A stretch of DNA of 64,000 nt from Streptomyces rimosus (GTDB lineage: Bacteria > Actinomycetota > Actinomycetes > Streptomycetales > Streptomycetaceae), in the NCBI RefSeq assembly GCF_008704655.1, contig NZ_CP023688.1, positions 4,712,001 to 4,776,000 of the forward strand. The letters run 5' to 3'. Shown in pieces: positions 56,931-64,000 of this stretch. The translations under genes and the position numbers were made by a program. Positions within the stretch are counted from its first letter, which is position 1. Every line of letters starts with the position of its first letter. The notes below the pieces were generated by a model. That model was not told where the DNA came from, made no database searches, and saw only the letters and a program-made list of their open reading frames with translations.

Positions 56931-58153
56931 GAGGCGTCCCGGGGCCCGCGCGGAGCGGCCCGTCCCACCACGTTCCCCGCCCGGTCGATGCAGATCACGT
57001 CCACCGCGACCGGGGCCCCGCGCAGGACCGCCAGGGCCTCGTCGCGGGCGGTCGCGGCCACCAGGTCGCCGAGCGGCACGCCGCGCGCCGCGCACAGCTG
57101 GAGGGCGGCCAGCCCCGTGTTGGCCGTCGCCACCTCGCCCGCCAGCGCCTCGTCAGCGCCGCCCTGCCGGGCCAGCTCCGCGAGGAATCCCTTGTCCACC
57201 TGCGAACGCGCCGAATGCAAATCGAGGTGGCCCGCCGCCAGCTTCGACAGCTTCGCGAAGCCGCCGCAGACCGTCAGCCGGGGCACCGGGTGCCGCCGTA
57301 CGTACTTCAGCACCGCGCCCGCGAAGTCCCCCATGTCCAGCAGCGCGTCCTCGGGCAGGCCGTGCTCGGCCACCACGACCTTCTCCGAGGTCGAGCCGGT
57401 GCACCCGGCCACGTGCGTACGGCCCGCCGCGCGCGCCACGTCCACGCCGCGCCGGATCGAGTCGATCCACGCCGAGCACGAGTACGGGACGACGATCCCC
57501 GTCGTCCCCAGGATCGACAGCCCGCCCAGAATCCCCAGCCGCGGATTCCACGTACTGCGCGCGATCTCCTCACCGTGATCGACCGACAGCTCGATCTCGA
57601 CGTCCCCGCTGCCCCCGTACCGCGCCGCGACCTCGGCGACATGATCACGCATCATCTGCCGGGGGACGGGGTTCACGGCCGGCTCGCCGACATCGAGCGG
57701 CAGCCCGGGACGGGTCACCGTGCCGACGCCGGGCCCGGCCTTGAACACCACCCCGCTCCCCGCCGGAAGGCGGCGCACGGTGGCCCGAATCAGAGCCCCG
57801 TGCGTCACATCCGGATCGTCCCCCGCGTCCTTCACGACGGCTGCCATGGCCACGGCGCGGTCCCCGGCCATCTCCTCCGCGGCCAGCGCGAACGCGGGCG
57901 TCTGCCCCTTGGGCAGGGTGATCGTCACCGGATCCGGGAAATCGCCGGTCAACAGGGCTGTGTACGCCGCCGTGGTCGCCGCGGTGGCACAGGCGCCGGT
58001 CGTCCAGCCGTGCCGCAGCCCGGTGTGCGCGAGCTGCGCGGTACGGCCGCCGGTGGCGCTGCCGGTACCGGTGCCGGTACCGGTCGTGGGCTCAGCGGCG
58101 CGGCCTCCCGTACCGTTCGACTCCGCACCCGTACCCGTACGCGCCTCACCCAT
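56927..58153 (-). CDS. cbiD: Cobalt-precorrin-5B C1-methyltransferase (CbiD)
   Basis: A 408-aa CbiD. The family start appears as GLRHGWTTGACATAATTAAYTAL at about residue 48, then VTITLPKGQTPAFAL, AVVKDAGDDPDVTHGA and CTGSTSEKVVVAEHGLPEDALLDMGDF. It methylates C1 and removes the acetyl bridge in the anaerobic-type route. The first ~45 residues are a Gly/Thr-rich extension coded by short GGTACC-type repeats with no alternative start before the conserved domain. Its start is only 17 bp from the divergent cobK start. Confidence 0.95.
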   Translation of the reverse strand: MGEARTGTGAESNGTGGRAAEPTTGTGTGTGSATGGRTAQLAHTGLRHGWTTGACATAATTAAYTALLTGDFPDPVTITLPKGQTPAFALAAEEMAGDRAVAMAAVVKDAGDDPDVTHGALIRATVRRLPAGSGVVFKAGPGVGTVTRPGLPLDVGEPAVNPVPRQMMRDHVAEVAARYGGSGDVEIELSVDHGEEIARSTWNPRLGILGGLSILGTTGIVVPYSCSAWIDSIRRGVDVARAAGRTHVAGCTGSTSEKVVVAEHGLPEDALLDMGDFAGAVLKYVRRHPVPRLTVCGGFAKLSKLAAGHLDLHSARSQVDKGFLAELARQGGADEALAGEVATANTGLAALQLCAARGVPLGDLVAATARDEALAVLRGAPVAVDVICIDRAGNVVGRAAPRGPRDAS

Positions 58154-58170
58154 GGAGAAACCCGCCCGCC

Positions 58171-58947
58171 ATGAGCGCCCCCGCCGGCTCCGTACGCCGC
58201 CCGCACGTCCTGATCCTCGGCGGTACGACCGAGGCCCGCGCCCTGGCCGCCGACCTGGCGGACCGGCTCCCCGGCCTGCGCGTCACCACATCCCTGGCGG
58301 GCCGGGTGGCCGCGCCCCGGCTGCCGGCCGGAGAGGTCCGCATCGGCGGATTCGGAGGCCCGGACGGCCTCGCACACTGGCTGCGCGAGCACGCGGTGGA
58401 CGCGCTCATCGACGCCACCCATCCCTTCGCCGGCACGATCAGTTTCAACGCGGCGCAGGCCGCCGCCACCGCCCATGTTCCCCTGCTCGCCCTCCGCAGG
58501 CCCGGCTGGGTCCCGGAGCCGGGCGACACCTGGCACCCGGTGGCCTCCCTGACCGAGGCCGCGGCGGCCCTCCCCGACCTCGGCCACCGCATCTTCCTCA
58601 CCACCGGCCGCATGGGCCTCGCCACCTTCGCCCACCTCACCGACCAGTGGTTCCTGGTCCGCTCCGTGGACGCCCCGGAGCCCCCGTTCCCACCTCGGAT
58701 GGAGGTCCTCCTGGACCGGGGCCCCTTCACCCTCGAAGGCGAACGCGCGCTCCTTCAGGAGCACCGCATCGACGTCCTGGTGACGAAGGACAGCGGCGCC
58801 GCGGCCACGGCCCCGAAGCTGCGGGCGGCGCGGAAGGCGGGGGTGCCGGTGGTGGTCGTACAGCGGCCGGCTGTCCCGCCCGGTGTACCGGTCGTGGGGA
58901 CGGTGGAGGAAGCGGTGGGGTGGGTACGGGGCCGCCATGAGCCGTAA
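58171..58947 (+). CDS. cobK: Precorrin-6A reductase
   Basis: A 258-aa NAD(P)H-dependent reductase: VLILGGTTEARALAADLAD Rossmann start, LIDATHPFAGTISFNAA (family signature), LTTGRMGLATF and VLVTKDSGAAATAPKLRAA. It reduces the macrocycle of precorrin-6A to precorrin-6B. ATG at 58171, divergent from cbiD with only 17 bp between starts, so its promoter must lie inside the cbiD coding region or be shared. The hypothetical gene at 58937 overlaps its end by 11 bp. Confidence 0.95.
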   Translation: MSAPAGSVRRPHVLILGGTTEARALAADLADRLPGLRVTTSLAGRVAAPRLPAGEVRIGGFGGPDGLAHWLREHAVDALIDATHPFAGTISFNAAQAAATAHVPLLALRRPGWVPEPGDTWHPVASLTEAAAALPDLGHRIFLTTGRMGLATFAHLTDQWFLVRSVDAPEPPFPPRMEVLLDRGPFTLEGERALLQEHRIDVLVTKDSGAAATAPKLRAARKAGVPVVVVQRPAVPPGVPVVGTVEEAVGWVRGRHEP

Positions 58948-59344
58948 GCCCCGCCCTGTCACCGTCACGGTCCGCGTCCTTGGGGGACGTCACGAACTCG
59001 CGCTGCGCGGCGTGACACGTCAGGACGACTCGTTCCGCATCGGCTACACGATCACCCCGCCACTGCCGGACGACGCCGAAGGCGGGACCGTTCTGCCGGT
59101 CCTCGAAGCCGAGGACGACCTCGGCAATGAGTACAGCGACCGGGGCGGGGCGTACGGCACCAGCGACGACGGCTCACACACGGACGGCACGCTTACGGCG
59201 CAACCGGCCCTGCCGGAGGGCGCGCGGAGCGTCGCGGTCCGCGTCACGTTCTTGCGGGGCGGGGAGGAGTACTCGTACGAGGTGGCGTTGGACGTTCCGC
59301 CGGCCGCACCACAGCGCGCGAAGCGCGTTTCACCGGGGCCATGA
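58937..59344 (+). CDS. Hypothetical protein coupled to cobK
   Basis: A 135-aa beta-rich protein with no recognised domain. VTVTVRVLGGRHELALRGV and SFRIGYTITPPLP suggest an immunoglobulin-like or beta-sandwich fold; there is no signal peptide, and the composition is acidic. The ATG at 58937 overlaps cobK by 11 bp, so expression is tied to cobK. A link to corrin metabolism is unsupported otherwise. An in-frame start at 58883 lies inside cobK and was not preferred. Confidence 0.7.
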   Translation: MSRKPRPVTVTVRVLGGRHELALRGVTRQDDSFRIGYTITPPLPDDAEGGTVLPVLEAEDDLGNEYSDRGGAYGTSDDGSHTDGTLTAQPALPEGARSVAVRVTFLRGGEEYSYEVALDVPPAAPQRAKRVSPGP

Positions 59345-59454
59345 CGCGCTCCAACGGTTGGCTTCCCGGACGCGTGCCGCCAGGGCCTCTCGGCGGGTGG
59401 TGTCGTCCGGGGGCTGGGGCGGCTTTGGAGCCGGGGGCCGGGACTCTTCGGCGG

Positions 59455-59682
59455 TCACGTCGAGCACGTCCGGAGTACGGCGGCGAGGCGGCGGGCCACC
59501 TCGGGCGTGCAGCGGCCGAGGGTGACGAGTGGGCGGGTGATGTCGCCGGTGATGGAGGGGGTGTCCAGGCTCAGGGTCGGGAGCTTGATGCCGACGGCGG
59601 TGAGGGCGGTACGGAGTTCGTCGCGCGCTTCCTCGGCGATTTTGATCGTATTTGTGGGTCGGATGGGCTCGGTCGTGGCCAT
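59455..59682 (-). CDS. 75-aa helical small protein, paralogue of 53564-53797
   Basis: A 75-aa protein, EEARDELRTALTAVGIKLPTLSLDTPSITGDITRPLVTLGRCTPEVARRLAAVLRTCST, closely similar to the 77-aa product at 53564-53797. It is divergent from the HTH-DUF5753 gene at 59809, occupying the place a DUF397 gene or ATPase has in other such loci. ATG at 59682 with AAAGGC upstream. Family unnamed as far as I know; a regulator-partner function is inferred from position. Confidence 0.82.
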   Translation of the reverse strand: MATTEPIRPTNTIKIAEEARDELRTALTAVGIKLPTLSLDTPSITGDITRPLVTLGRCTPEVARRLAAVLRTCST

Positions 59683-59808
59683 GTGTTTCTGCCTTTGAGC
59701 GGTTGGCGGGATACGCAAACACCTTGCGTGAATGCATCGTTACGCTCCGAACGCCTTCGCAGGTAGGAGCCCGGCGTTGCCGCCAGGGCGGACAACAGAG
59801 GAGACGGG

Positions 59809-60627
59809 ATGGCCATGTGCGTGCTTGAGGCTCAGAACCTGGCCCGGGACGTGTTGGCCCGTGAGCTGCGCCGCCTCCGGGAAGCTTCCGGGCGGTCATT
59901 GGCTCAGCTGGCTGAGGAGACCAACTACGACCGCACCTACCTGAACCGCCTGGAGAACGGTGAGCGACTTTCCAAGCGGCAGGTCATGGAGGCACTGGAC
60001 CGGACTTACGGCACGAAGGGGCTGCTCGTCGGGTTGTGGAGGCTGGCGCACCAGGACGTATTCACCGACAAGTTCGAGCTGTTCATGCAGTACGAGGCCA
60101 AGGCCGTGATCATGCACAAGTACGTGGTGGCCTTCCCCGGCCTTCTACAGACGGAGGCATACGCGCGGGCTGTGCTGTCCTCGCCACCGAACGTCAGTGC
60201 CGACGTGTTGGAACAGCGGCTCGCCCGGCGCCTGGCCAGGCAAGAGCTGCTGTGCCAGGACCAGCCTCCAGACCTTCGCGTCATCTTCGACGAGTCGGCC
60301 CTCGCACGGCCTGCCGCCGATCCGAACGTCTGGCACGAACAGCTGCTGCACCTGGTGGAAGCCACGTCGGCCCCTCGGGTAACTGTTCAGGTGCTCCCGT
60401 TTGCGGCGGGAGGCCACGACCTGATGGGAGGTTCGCTGTCGTTGCTGTGGATGGCGGACGGCCGTGGCGTCGGCTATCTGGAAGGGTGCAAGGCCGGGGG
60501 CGTTGTCGAGGATGCGGAGAAGTTCGCCGAGTACCGGGTTTCCTACGACAAGGTCCGCGACATGGCCCTCTCGCCGCAGGCATCGGTCGCGTTCATTCGG
60601 GAGTTGGCGGCGCGTGTGGCTCCCTGA
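59809..60627 (+). CDS. HTH regulator with DUF5753 (third locus)
   Basis: A 272-aa protein: XRE HTH at about residues 12-65 (LARELRRLREASGRSLAQLAEETNYDRTYLNRLENGERL) and DUF5753 at about 95-270 (VAFPGLLQTEAYARAVL, RVIFDESALARP, VTVQVLPFAAGGHDLMGG). The start is ATG 59809, or ATG 59815, both behind AGGAGACGGG. No DUF397 or ATPase gene is adjacent; the divergent 75-aa protein may replace them. A lipoprotein gene converges from the right. Confidence 0.92.
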   Translation: MAMCVLEAQNLARDVLARELRRLREASGRSLAQLAEETNYDRTYLNRLENGERLSKRQVMEALDRTYGTKGLLVGLWRLAHQDVFTDKFELFMQYEAKAVIMHKYVVAFPGLLQTEAYARAVLSSPPNVSADVLEQRLARRLARQELLCQDQPPDLRVIFDESALARPAADPNVWHEQLLHLVEATSAPRVTVQVLPFAAGGHDLMGGSLSLLWMADGRGVGYLEGCKAGGVVEDAEKFAEYRVSYDKVRDMALSPQASVAFIRELAARVAP

Positions 60628-60657
60628 GGGAGAGGCGCTGTGACCGTGACGGCCGAC

Positions 60658-61158
60658 TCAGTCCCCGCTGCGCTTCAGCGCGAAGACGTGGCAAGCCTTC
60701 GGATCGCCCACCCGCTTGTAGAGCACCGGTCGGCTCTGTTCTTCGCCGATGTTCAGGGTGTGGATGGTGGTGCGTTCGAGCGCGTCGTCCAGTCGGTCGA
60801 ACGTCAGGCTGAGGGTGGTGTGGTCGTCGGAGAGGCGCCAGTTCCCTTTGCCCGAGAGGCCCTGGTCGAGGGGGACCTTGTCGGTGGTCTGGTCGAGGGT
60901 GGTGTCCTTCGGCCAACCGCGGGTGGTGAACGTCTGCCCCAGCTTTCCACCGAGGTTGCTGAGTTCGATGTACCCCTTTGGGAAGCTCCAAGTGCCGTAG
61001 AAATGCGCGGCGCGAAAGCGCGTAGCGGGCGCCGGGCCGCAGCGCTCCTCCCCGGCGGCGCAGCCGGTGGTGGAGAGGGCGAGCAGGAGCGTGGTGGAGG
61101 CAGCGGCGGTGGCCCGTAGCCGTAAGTGCGCGTGCTTCTTCTTCGGTTTGCCGGTCAT
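60658..61158 (-). CDS. Small lipoprotein, function unknown
   Basis: A 166-aa predicted lipoprotein: basic N-terminus GKPKKKHAHLRLR, hydrophobic LLLALSTTGC with lipidated cysteine at about residue 33. The mature domain is beta-rich (FYGTWSFPKGYIELSNLGG, WRLSDDHTTLSLTFD, VLYKRVGDPKACHVF) with a likely disulfide between CGPAP and ACHVF. No named family. ATG at 61158. A terminator-like stem lies 52 bp upstream at 61210-61245. Confidence 0.8.
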   Translation of the reverse strand: MTGKPKKKHAHLRLRATAAASTTLLLALSTTGCAAGEERCGPAPATRFRAAHFYGTWSFPKGYIELSNLGGKLGQTFTTRGWPKDTTLDQTTDKVPLDQGLSGKGNWRLSDDHTTLSLTFDRLDDALERTTIHTLNIGEEQSRPVLYKRVGDPKACHVFALKRSGD

Positions 61159-61209
61159 GTGGTGCCGCCCCCGCTTGCGTGTCCGGTGAGTTGACCGCCG
61201 TACGGGCGG

Positions 61210-61245
61210 ACCGCGCCGACGCTAAGGGATCTACGTCGGCGCGGT
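61210..61245. terminator. Hairpin downstream of the cobG-cobH-cobIJ operon
   Basis: A perfect 12-bp stem, ACCGCGCCGACG/CGTCGGCGCGGT, with a 12-nt loop lies 80 bp beyond the cobIJ stop and upstream of the lipoprotein start. It probably terminates the cob operon. Confidence 0.75.
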
Positions 61246-61324
61246 GCCTCCGTGGCTGGATTTGCCCGGAGGGGCGGGGGCTTGTGGCGGGTATTCGACC
61301 GGTGGGCGGGCCCGCCCCGGGTGG

Positions 61325-62842
61325 TTACCCCTCCGGATACCGCCTCGGCGTCCACACCGTCTCCCGGTCGTCCTCCGGGGACCGCCGTACCGACTCCGTC
61401 TGCGACGAGCCGATCAGGAGGATCGTGCGCATGTCGACCTCCTCGGGGGCGAGGGCGGCGAGGGGGACCACGCGGATGGATTCGGTGGGGCCGCCCACGT
61501 CGCGGGCCATGACCACCGGGGTGTCGGGGGAGCGGTGTTCCAGGAGGAGTTCGCGGGCCTTGGCGACCTGCCAGGTGCGGGTGCGGGAGCCGGGGTTGTA
61601 CAGGGCCATCGCCAGGTCGGCGGTGGCGGCCGCGCGCAGGCGGTCGGCGATGACCTCCCACGGCTTGAGGCGGTCGGAGAGGGAGATCACCGCGTAGTCG
61701 TGGCCGAGGGGCGCGCCCGCGCGGGCCGCTGCGGCGTTCGCGGCGGTGACGCCCGGGAGGACGCGTACGGGGACGGAGCGGTAGGGCTCCTGGGCGGCCA
61801 CTTCGAGGACGGCCGTCGCCATGGCGAAGATGCCGGGGTCGCCGCCGGAGACGACCGCGACCCGGCGGCCCCGGCGGGCCAGGTCGAGGGCGAGTTCGGC
61901 GCGTTCGGACTCGACCTTGTTGTCGGAGGCGTGGCGCGCCTGGCCGGGGCGTACGGGGACGCGGTCGAGGTAGGTGGTGTAGCCGACGAGGTCGGTGGCG
62001 GAGGCGAGGGCGCCGCGGGACTCGGGGGTGAGCCACAGGGGGCCGGCCGGGCCGGTGCCGACGACCACGACCGAGCCGGCGGCCGGAGGGGGCGGCGGGG
62101 TGGCGATGCGGCTGGGGACCACGGCCACGGAGAAGTAGGGGACGGAGGGCGGGTCCACTTCCGACAAGGGTGCCGTCCGCTCCCCCGGCATCGTCGCGCG
62201 TTCGACGTAGTCCGCCTCCGGGAGGCGGCCGGAGTCGGTGAGCGCCTGGTGTACGGACGGGAAGGTGCGGCCGAGCTTCATGACGACCGCGGCGTCCGTG
62301 GCGGCGAGGCGGGCGGTCAGTTCCTCGGTGGGGAGGGTGCCGGGGAGGATGGTGAGGACTTCGTCGGCTTCGCAGAGCGGTTTGCCGAGGCGGGCGGCTG
62401 CCGCGCTGACCGACGTGACGCCGGGGATGACCTCGGTCTCGTAGCGGTCGGCCAGGCGCTGGTGCATGTGCTGGTACGAGCCGTAGAAGAGCGGGTCGCC
62501 CTCGGCGAGTACGGCGACCGTGCGGCCCGCGTCGAGGTGCGCGGCCAGGCGAGCGGCGGCCTCGGTGTAGAAGTCGTTGAGGGCGCCGCGGTAACCGTCG
62601 GGGTGGTCGGTCGACTCCGTGGTGACCGGGTAGACCAGGCGTTCTTCGATGTGGTCGGGGCGGATGTGGCGCTCGGCGATGGAGCGCGCGATCGAGCGGC
62701 CGTGCCGGGCGCTGTGGTACGCGATCACGTCGGCGGCGGCGATGACCTCGACGGCGCGCAGGGTCATCAGGTTCGGGTCGCCGGGGCCGAGGCCGACTCC
62801 GTACAGGCGTCCCGGGCCGGGGGTGGTGTGCTGCTCGGTCAC
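61325..62842 (-). CDS. cobIJ: Precorrin-2 C20 / precorrin-3B C17-methyltransferase fusion
   Basis: A 505-aa fusion. Residues ~10-245 are CobI ([53 protein letters not shown]); ~260-500 are CobJ ([79 protein letters not shown]). CobI adds the C20 methyl to precorrin-2 and CobJ methylates C17 with ring contraction. GTG at 62842 overlaps the cobH stop. The fused arrangement is common in actinomycetes. Confidence 0.97.
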   Translation of the reverse strand: MTEQHTTPGPGRLYGVGLGPGDPNLMTLRAVEVIAAADVIAYHSARHGRSIARSIAERHIRPDHIEERLVYPVTTESTDHPDGYRGALNDFYTEAAARLAAHLDAGRTVAVLAEGDPLFYGSYQHMHQRLADRYETEVIPGVTSVSAAAARLGKPLCEADEVLTILPGTLPTEELTARLAATDAAVVMKLGRTFPSVHQALTDSGRLPEADYVERATMPGERTAPLSEVDPPSVPYFSVAVVPSRIATPPPPPAAGSVVVVGTGPAGPLWLTPESRGALASATDLVGYTTYLDRVPVRPGQARHASDNKVESERAELALDLARRGRRVAVVSGGDPGIFAMATAVLEVAAQEPYRSVPVRVLPGVTAANAAAARAGAPLGHDYAVISLSDRLKPWEVIADRLRAAATADLAMALYNPGSRTRTWQVAKARELLLEHRSPDTPVVMARDVGGPTESIRVVPLAALAPEEVDMRTILLIGSSQTESVRRSPEDDRETVWTPRRYPEG

Positions 62843-63471
62843 TCTTCCACGCTCGCTATCGCGTTGATCGCCGCCGCGGCCATCGCGCTGCCGCCGCGCC
62901 GCCCGCGTACCACCAGGTGTTCCAGGCCGGACGGGTGCTGCACCAGCGCGTCCTTGGACTCGGCGGCGCCGATGAAGCCGACCGGTATGCCGAGGACGGC
63001 GGCCGGGCGGGGCGCGCCCTCCTCGATCATCTCCAGGAGGCGGAACAGGGCGGTGGGCGCGTTGCCGACGGCGACCACCGCGCCGTCCAGGCGGTCCCGC
63101 CACAGTTCGAGGGCGGCGGCGCTGCGGGTGGTGCCCATGCGCTTCGCCAGGTCCGGTACGGACGGGTCGGCGAGGGTGCAGATCACCTCGTTGTCCGCGG
63201 GCAGCCGCTTGCGGGTGACGCCGCTGGCGACCATGTTCGCGTCGCAGAGGATGGGGGCACCGCCCCGCAGGGCCTCGCTCGCGCGGGCCACGACCTGCGG
63301 GGAGTACGCCAGGTCGCGTACGAGGTCGGTCATGCCGCAGGCGTGGATCATCCGGACGGCGACCCGGCTGACGTCCTCGGGCAGCTGCGCGAGGTCCGCC
63401 TCGGCGCGGATGGTGGCGAAGGACCGGCGGTAGATCTCCGCCCCGTCCTTCTCGTAGTCGAACTCGCTCAC
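62839..63471 (-). CDS. cobH: Precorrin-8X methylmutase
   Basis: A 210-aa protein: [29 protein letters not shown] (with the family's active-site histidine), [16 protein letters not shown] and [31 protein letters not shown]. It moves the methyl group from C11 to C12, yielding hydrogenobyrinate. GTG at 63471, 19 bp after cobG; the end overlaps cobIJ by 4 bp. A start upstream at 63648 would overlap cobG and add a Pro-rich segment, so it was rejected. Confidence 0.97.
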   Translation of the reverse strand: MSEFDYEKDGAEIYRRSFATIRAEADLAQLPEDVSRVAVRMIHACGMTDLVRDLAYSPQVVARASEALRGGAPILCDANMVASGVTRKRLPADNEVICTLADPSVPDLAKRMGTTRSAAALELWRDRLDGAVVAVGNAPTALFRLLEMIEEGAPRPAAVLGIPVGFIGAAESKDALVQHPSGLEHLVVRGRRGGSAMAAAAINAIASVEE

Positions 63472-63490
63472 TGTGTTTCGTTGCCCTCGG

Positions 63491-64000
63491 TCATGTCGTG
63501 GTGGGGGTCGTGCGGGTGGCCGCGCGGGCCGACGCGACGGCGTCGGCGAGGCGGCCGGGTTCGGTCGTGGGGACGGTGGTCGCGGCGGCCGCCCCGTCGC
63601 GGGTGCCCCGTACAGACACCTCGTAGGCGTCGCCGGTCGCCACGACATCGACCCACGCGCCGTGCGGGTGGCCGCAGCGGCGGGCGCAGCCCGACCAGTG
63701 GACGGGCAGCGGCTCGGTGGCGCCCCCCGCTCGCAGGGTGGCCACCGCGTCCGCCCGTACGTCGGCCAGCGACTTGGCGCAGCCGGGGCGGCCGGTGCAG
63801 GCGCCGAGTCCGTACCAGGGGGAGGCGGGATCGGTGACCAGGCCGGCCGCCGCCAGTTCGCGCAGCCTGGGACCGGCCGTCTCCGGGGACAGGCCGGGCA
63901 GCACCACGCCGCGCCAGGGTGTCATACGGAGTTCGCCGGCCCCGTCCTGGGCGGCGATGGCGGCCAGTTCCCGCAGATGGGCGCTGGTGAGGCGGCCGAG
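63491..64000 (-). CDS. cobG: Precorrin-3B synthase (CobG), N-terminus outside window
   Basis: The C-terminal ~169 residues of a sulfite/nitrite-reductase-like protein. The frame is open to the window edge, starting [17 protein letters not shown]. Siroheme/4Fe-4S ligands appear as [10 protein letters not shown] (C-x5-C) and GCARRCGHP (C-x3-C). The ferredoxin-like repeat [12 protein letters not shown] precedes them. CobG uses O2 to make precorrin-3B in the aerobic route. It is the first visible gene of cobG-cobH-cobIJ. Confidence 0.92.
   Translation of the reverse strand, partial: LGRLTSAHLRELAAIAAQDGAGELRMTPWRGVVLPGLSPETAGPRLRELAAAGLVTDPASPWYGLGACTGRPGCAKSLADVRADAVATLRAGGATEPLPVHWSGCARRCGHPHGAWVDVVATGDAYEVSVRGTRDGAAAATTVPTTEPGRLADAVASARAATRTTPTTT

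Noticed and set aside
1..64000. CRISPR arrays, insertion sequences, integrases, rRNA and tRNA genes, oriC or DnaA-box clusters
   Set aside because: None seen: no regularly spaced repeats, no transposase-like products, no cloverleaf sequences, no TTGTCCACA clusters.

Overview
The window is a stretch of a high-GC actinomycete chromosome, almost certainly Streptomyces. The support is GTG/TTG starts, GC-rich third codon positions, very short or overlapping gene junctions, and families that are abundant in that genus: HTH-DUF5753/DUF397 regulators, DUF6247, DUF7848, DUF4232 lipoproteins, SARP-NB-ARC regulators, mycothiol-dependent (MDMPI) proteins and SpoIIE-type phosphatases. A perfect 14-bp parS palindrome at 9553-9566, together with aspS and metG, suggests the conserved core near oriC rather than a chromosome arm. 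I saw no rRNA, tRNA, CRISPR array, insertion sequence or integrase.

Layout. 1-3.4 kb: end of a GNAT-Nudix fusion, a divergent anti-sigma-type ATPase / HTH-DUF5753 + DUF397 module, a DUF6247 pair that looks like a toxin-antitoxin module, and a small secreted protein. 3.4-7.8 kb: two TetR regulators with visible palindromic operators, an NAD-dependent reductase and a DHA2-type exporter. 8-15.8 kb: a UDP-glucose dehydrogenase-like enzyme, an exporter whose start codon lies inside parS, a GntR-MFS operon, an MDMPI protein, a nitrilase-family hydrolase and a LURP-one protein. 16-23.6 kb: a thioredoxin-NHL protein, lipoproteins, and a mirror-image copy of the ATPase/HTH/DUF397 module followed by a CxxC micro-protein, a DUF7848 protein and a PCMT-like methyltransferase. 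23.8-37 kb: a SARP-NB-ARC regulator coupled to an M18 aminopeptidase, acyl-CoA dehydrogenase, SseB, pirin, AI-2E transporter, PAS-GAF-PP2C-HATPase phosphatase and aspS. 37-44.5 kb: a VapB-like + Uma2 pair, metG, a methyltransferase, a DHA2 exporter, an AT-rich (about 52% GC) double-S1-domain gene that looks foreign, and a TerF-like VWA protein. 45-54 kb: a membrane esterase, a choline/betaine-type ABC transporter with its ATPase gene in convergent orientation, a LigD-type polymerase, a quinone-oxidoreductase-like protein, a CDF metal exporter and a 77-aa protein. 54-64 kb: corrin-ring genes cobL-cobM, cbiD, cobK, cobIJ, cobH and cobG (partial), interrupted by an isochorismatase-like gene, a third HTH-DUF5753 regulator and a second copy of the 77-aa protein family.

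How the genes work together. The cob genes cover most of the methylation, reduction and rearrangement steps of the corrin ring and lie in several transcription units, with CobG (oxygen-dependent route) beside CbiD (usually the anaerobic route). The three HTH-DUF5753 loci resemble the WhiJ/AbaA-type modules of Streptomyces, in which a DNA-binding protein works with a small partner and an anti-sigma-like ATPase. The most unusual material is the second of these loci (a possible peptide- or protein-modification system), the parS site at a start codon, the AT-rich S1 gene, the paralogous micro-proteins, and near-tandem duplications at the 3' ends of two genes.
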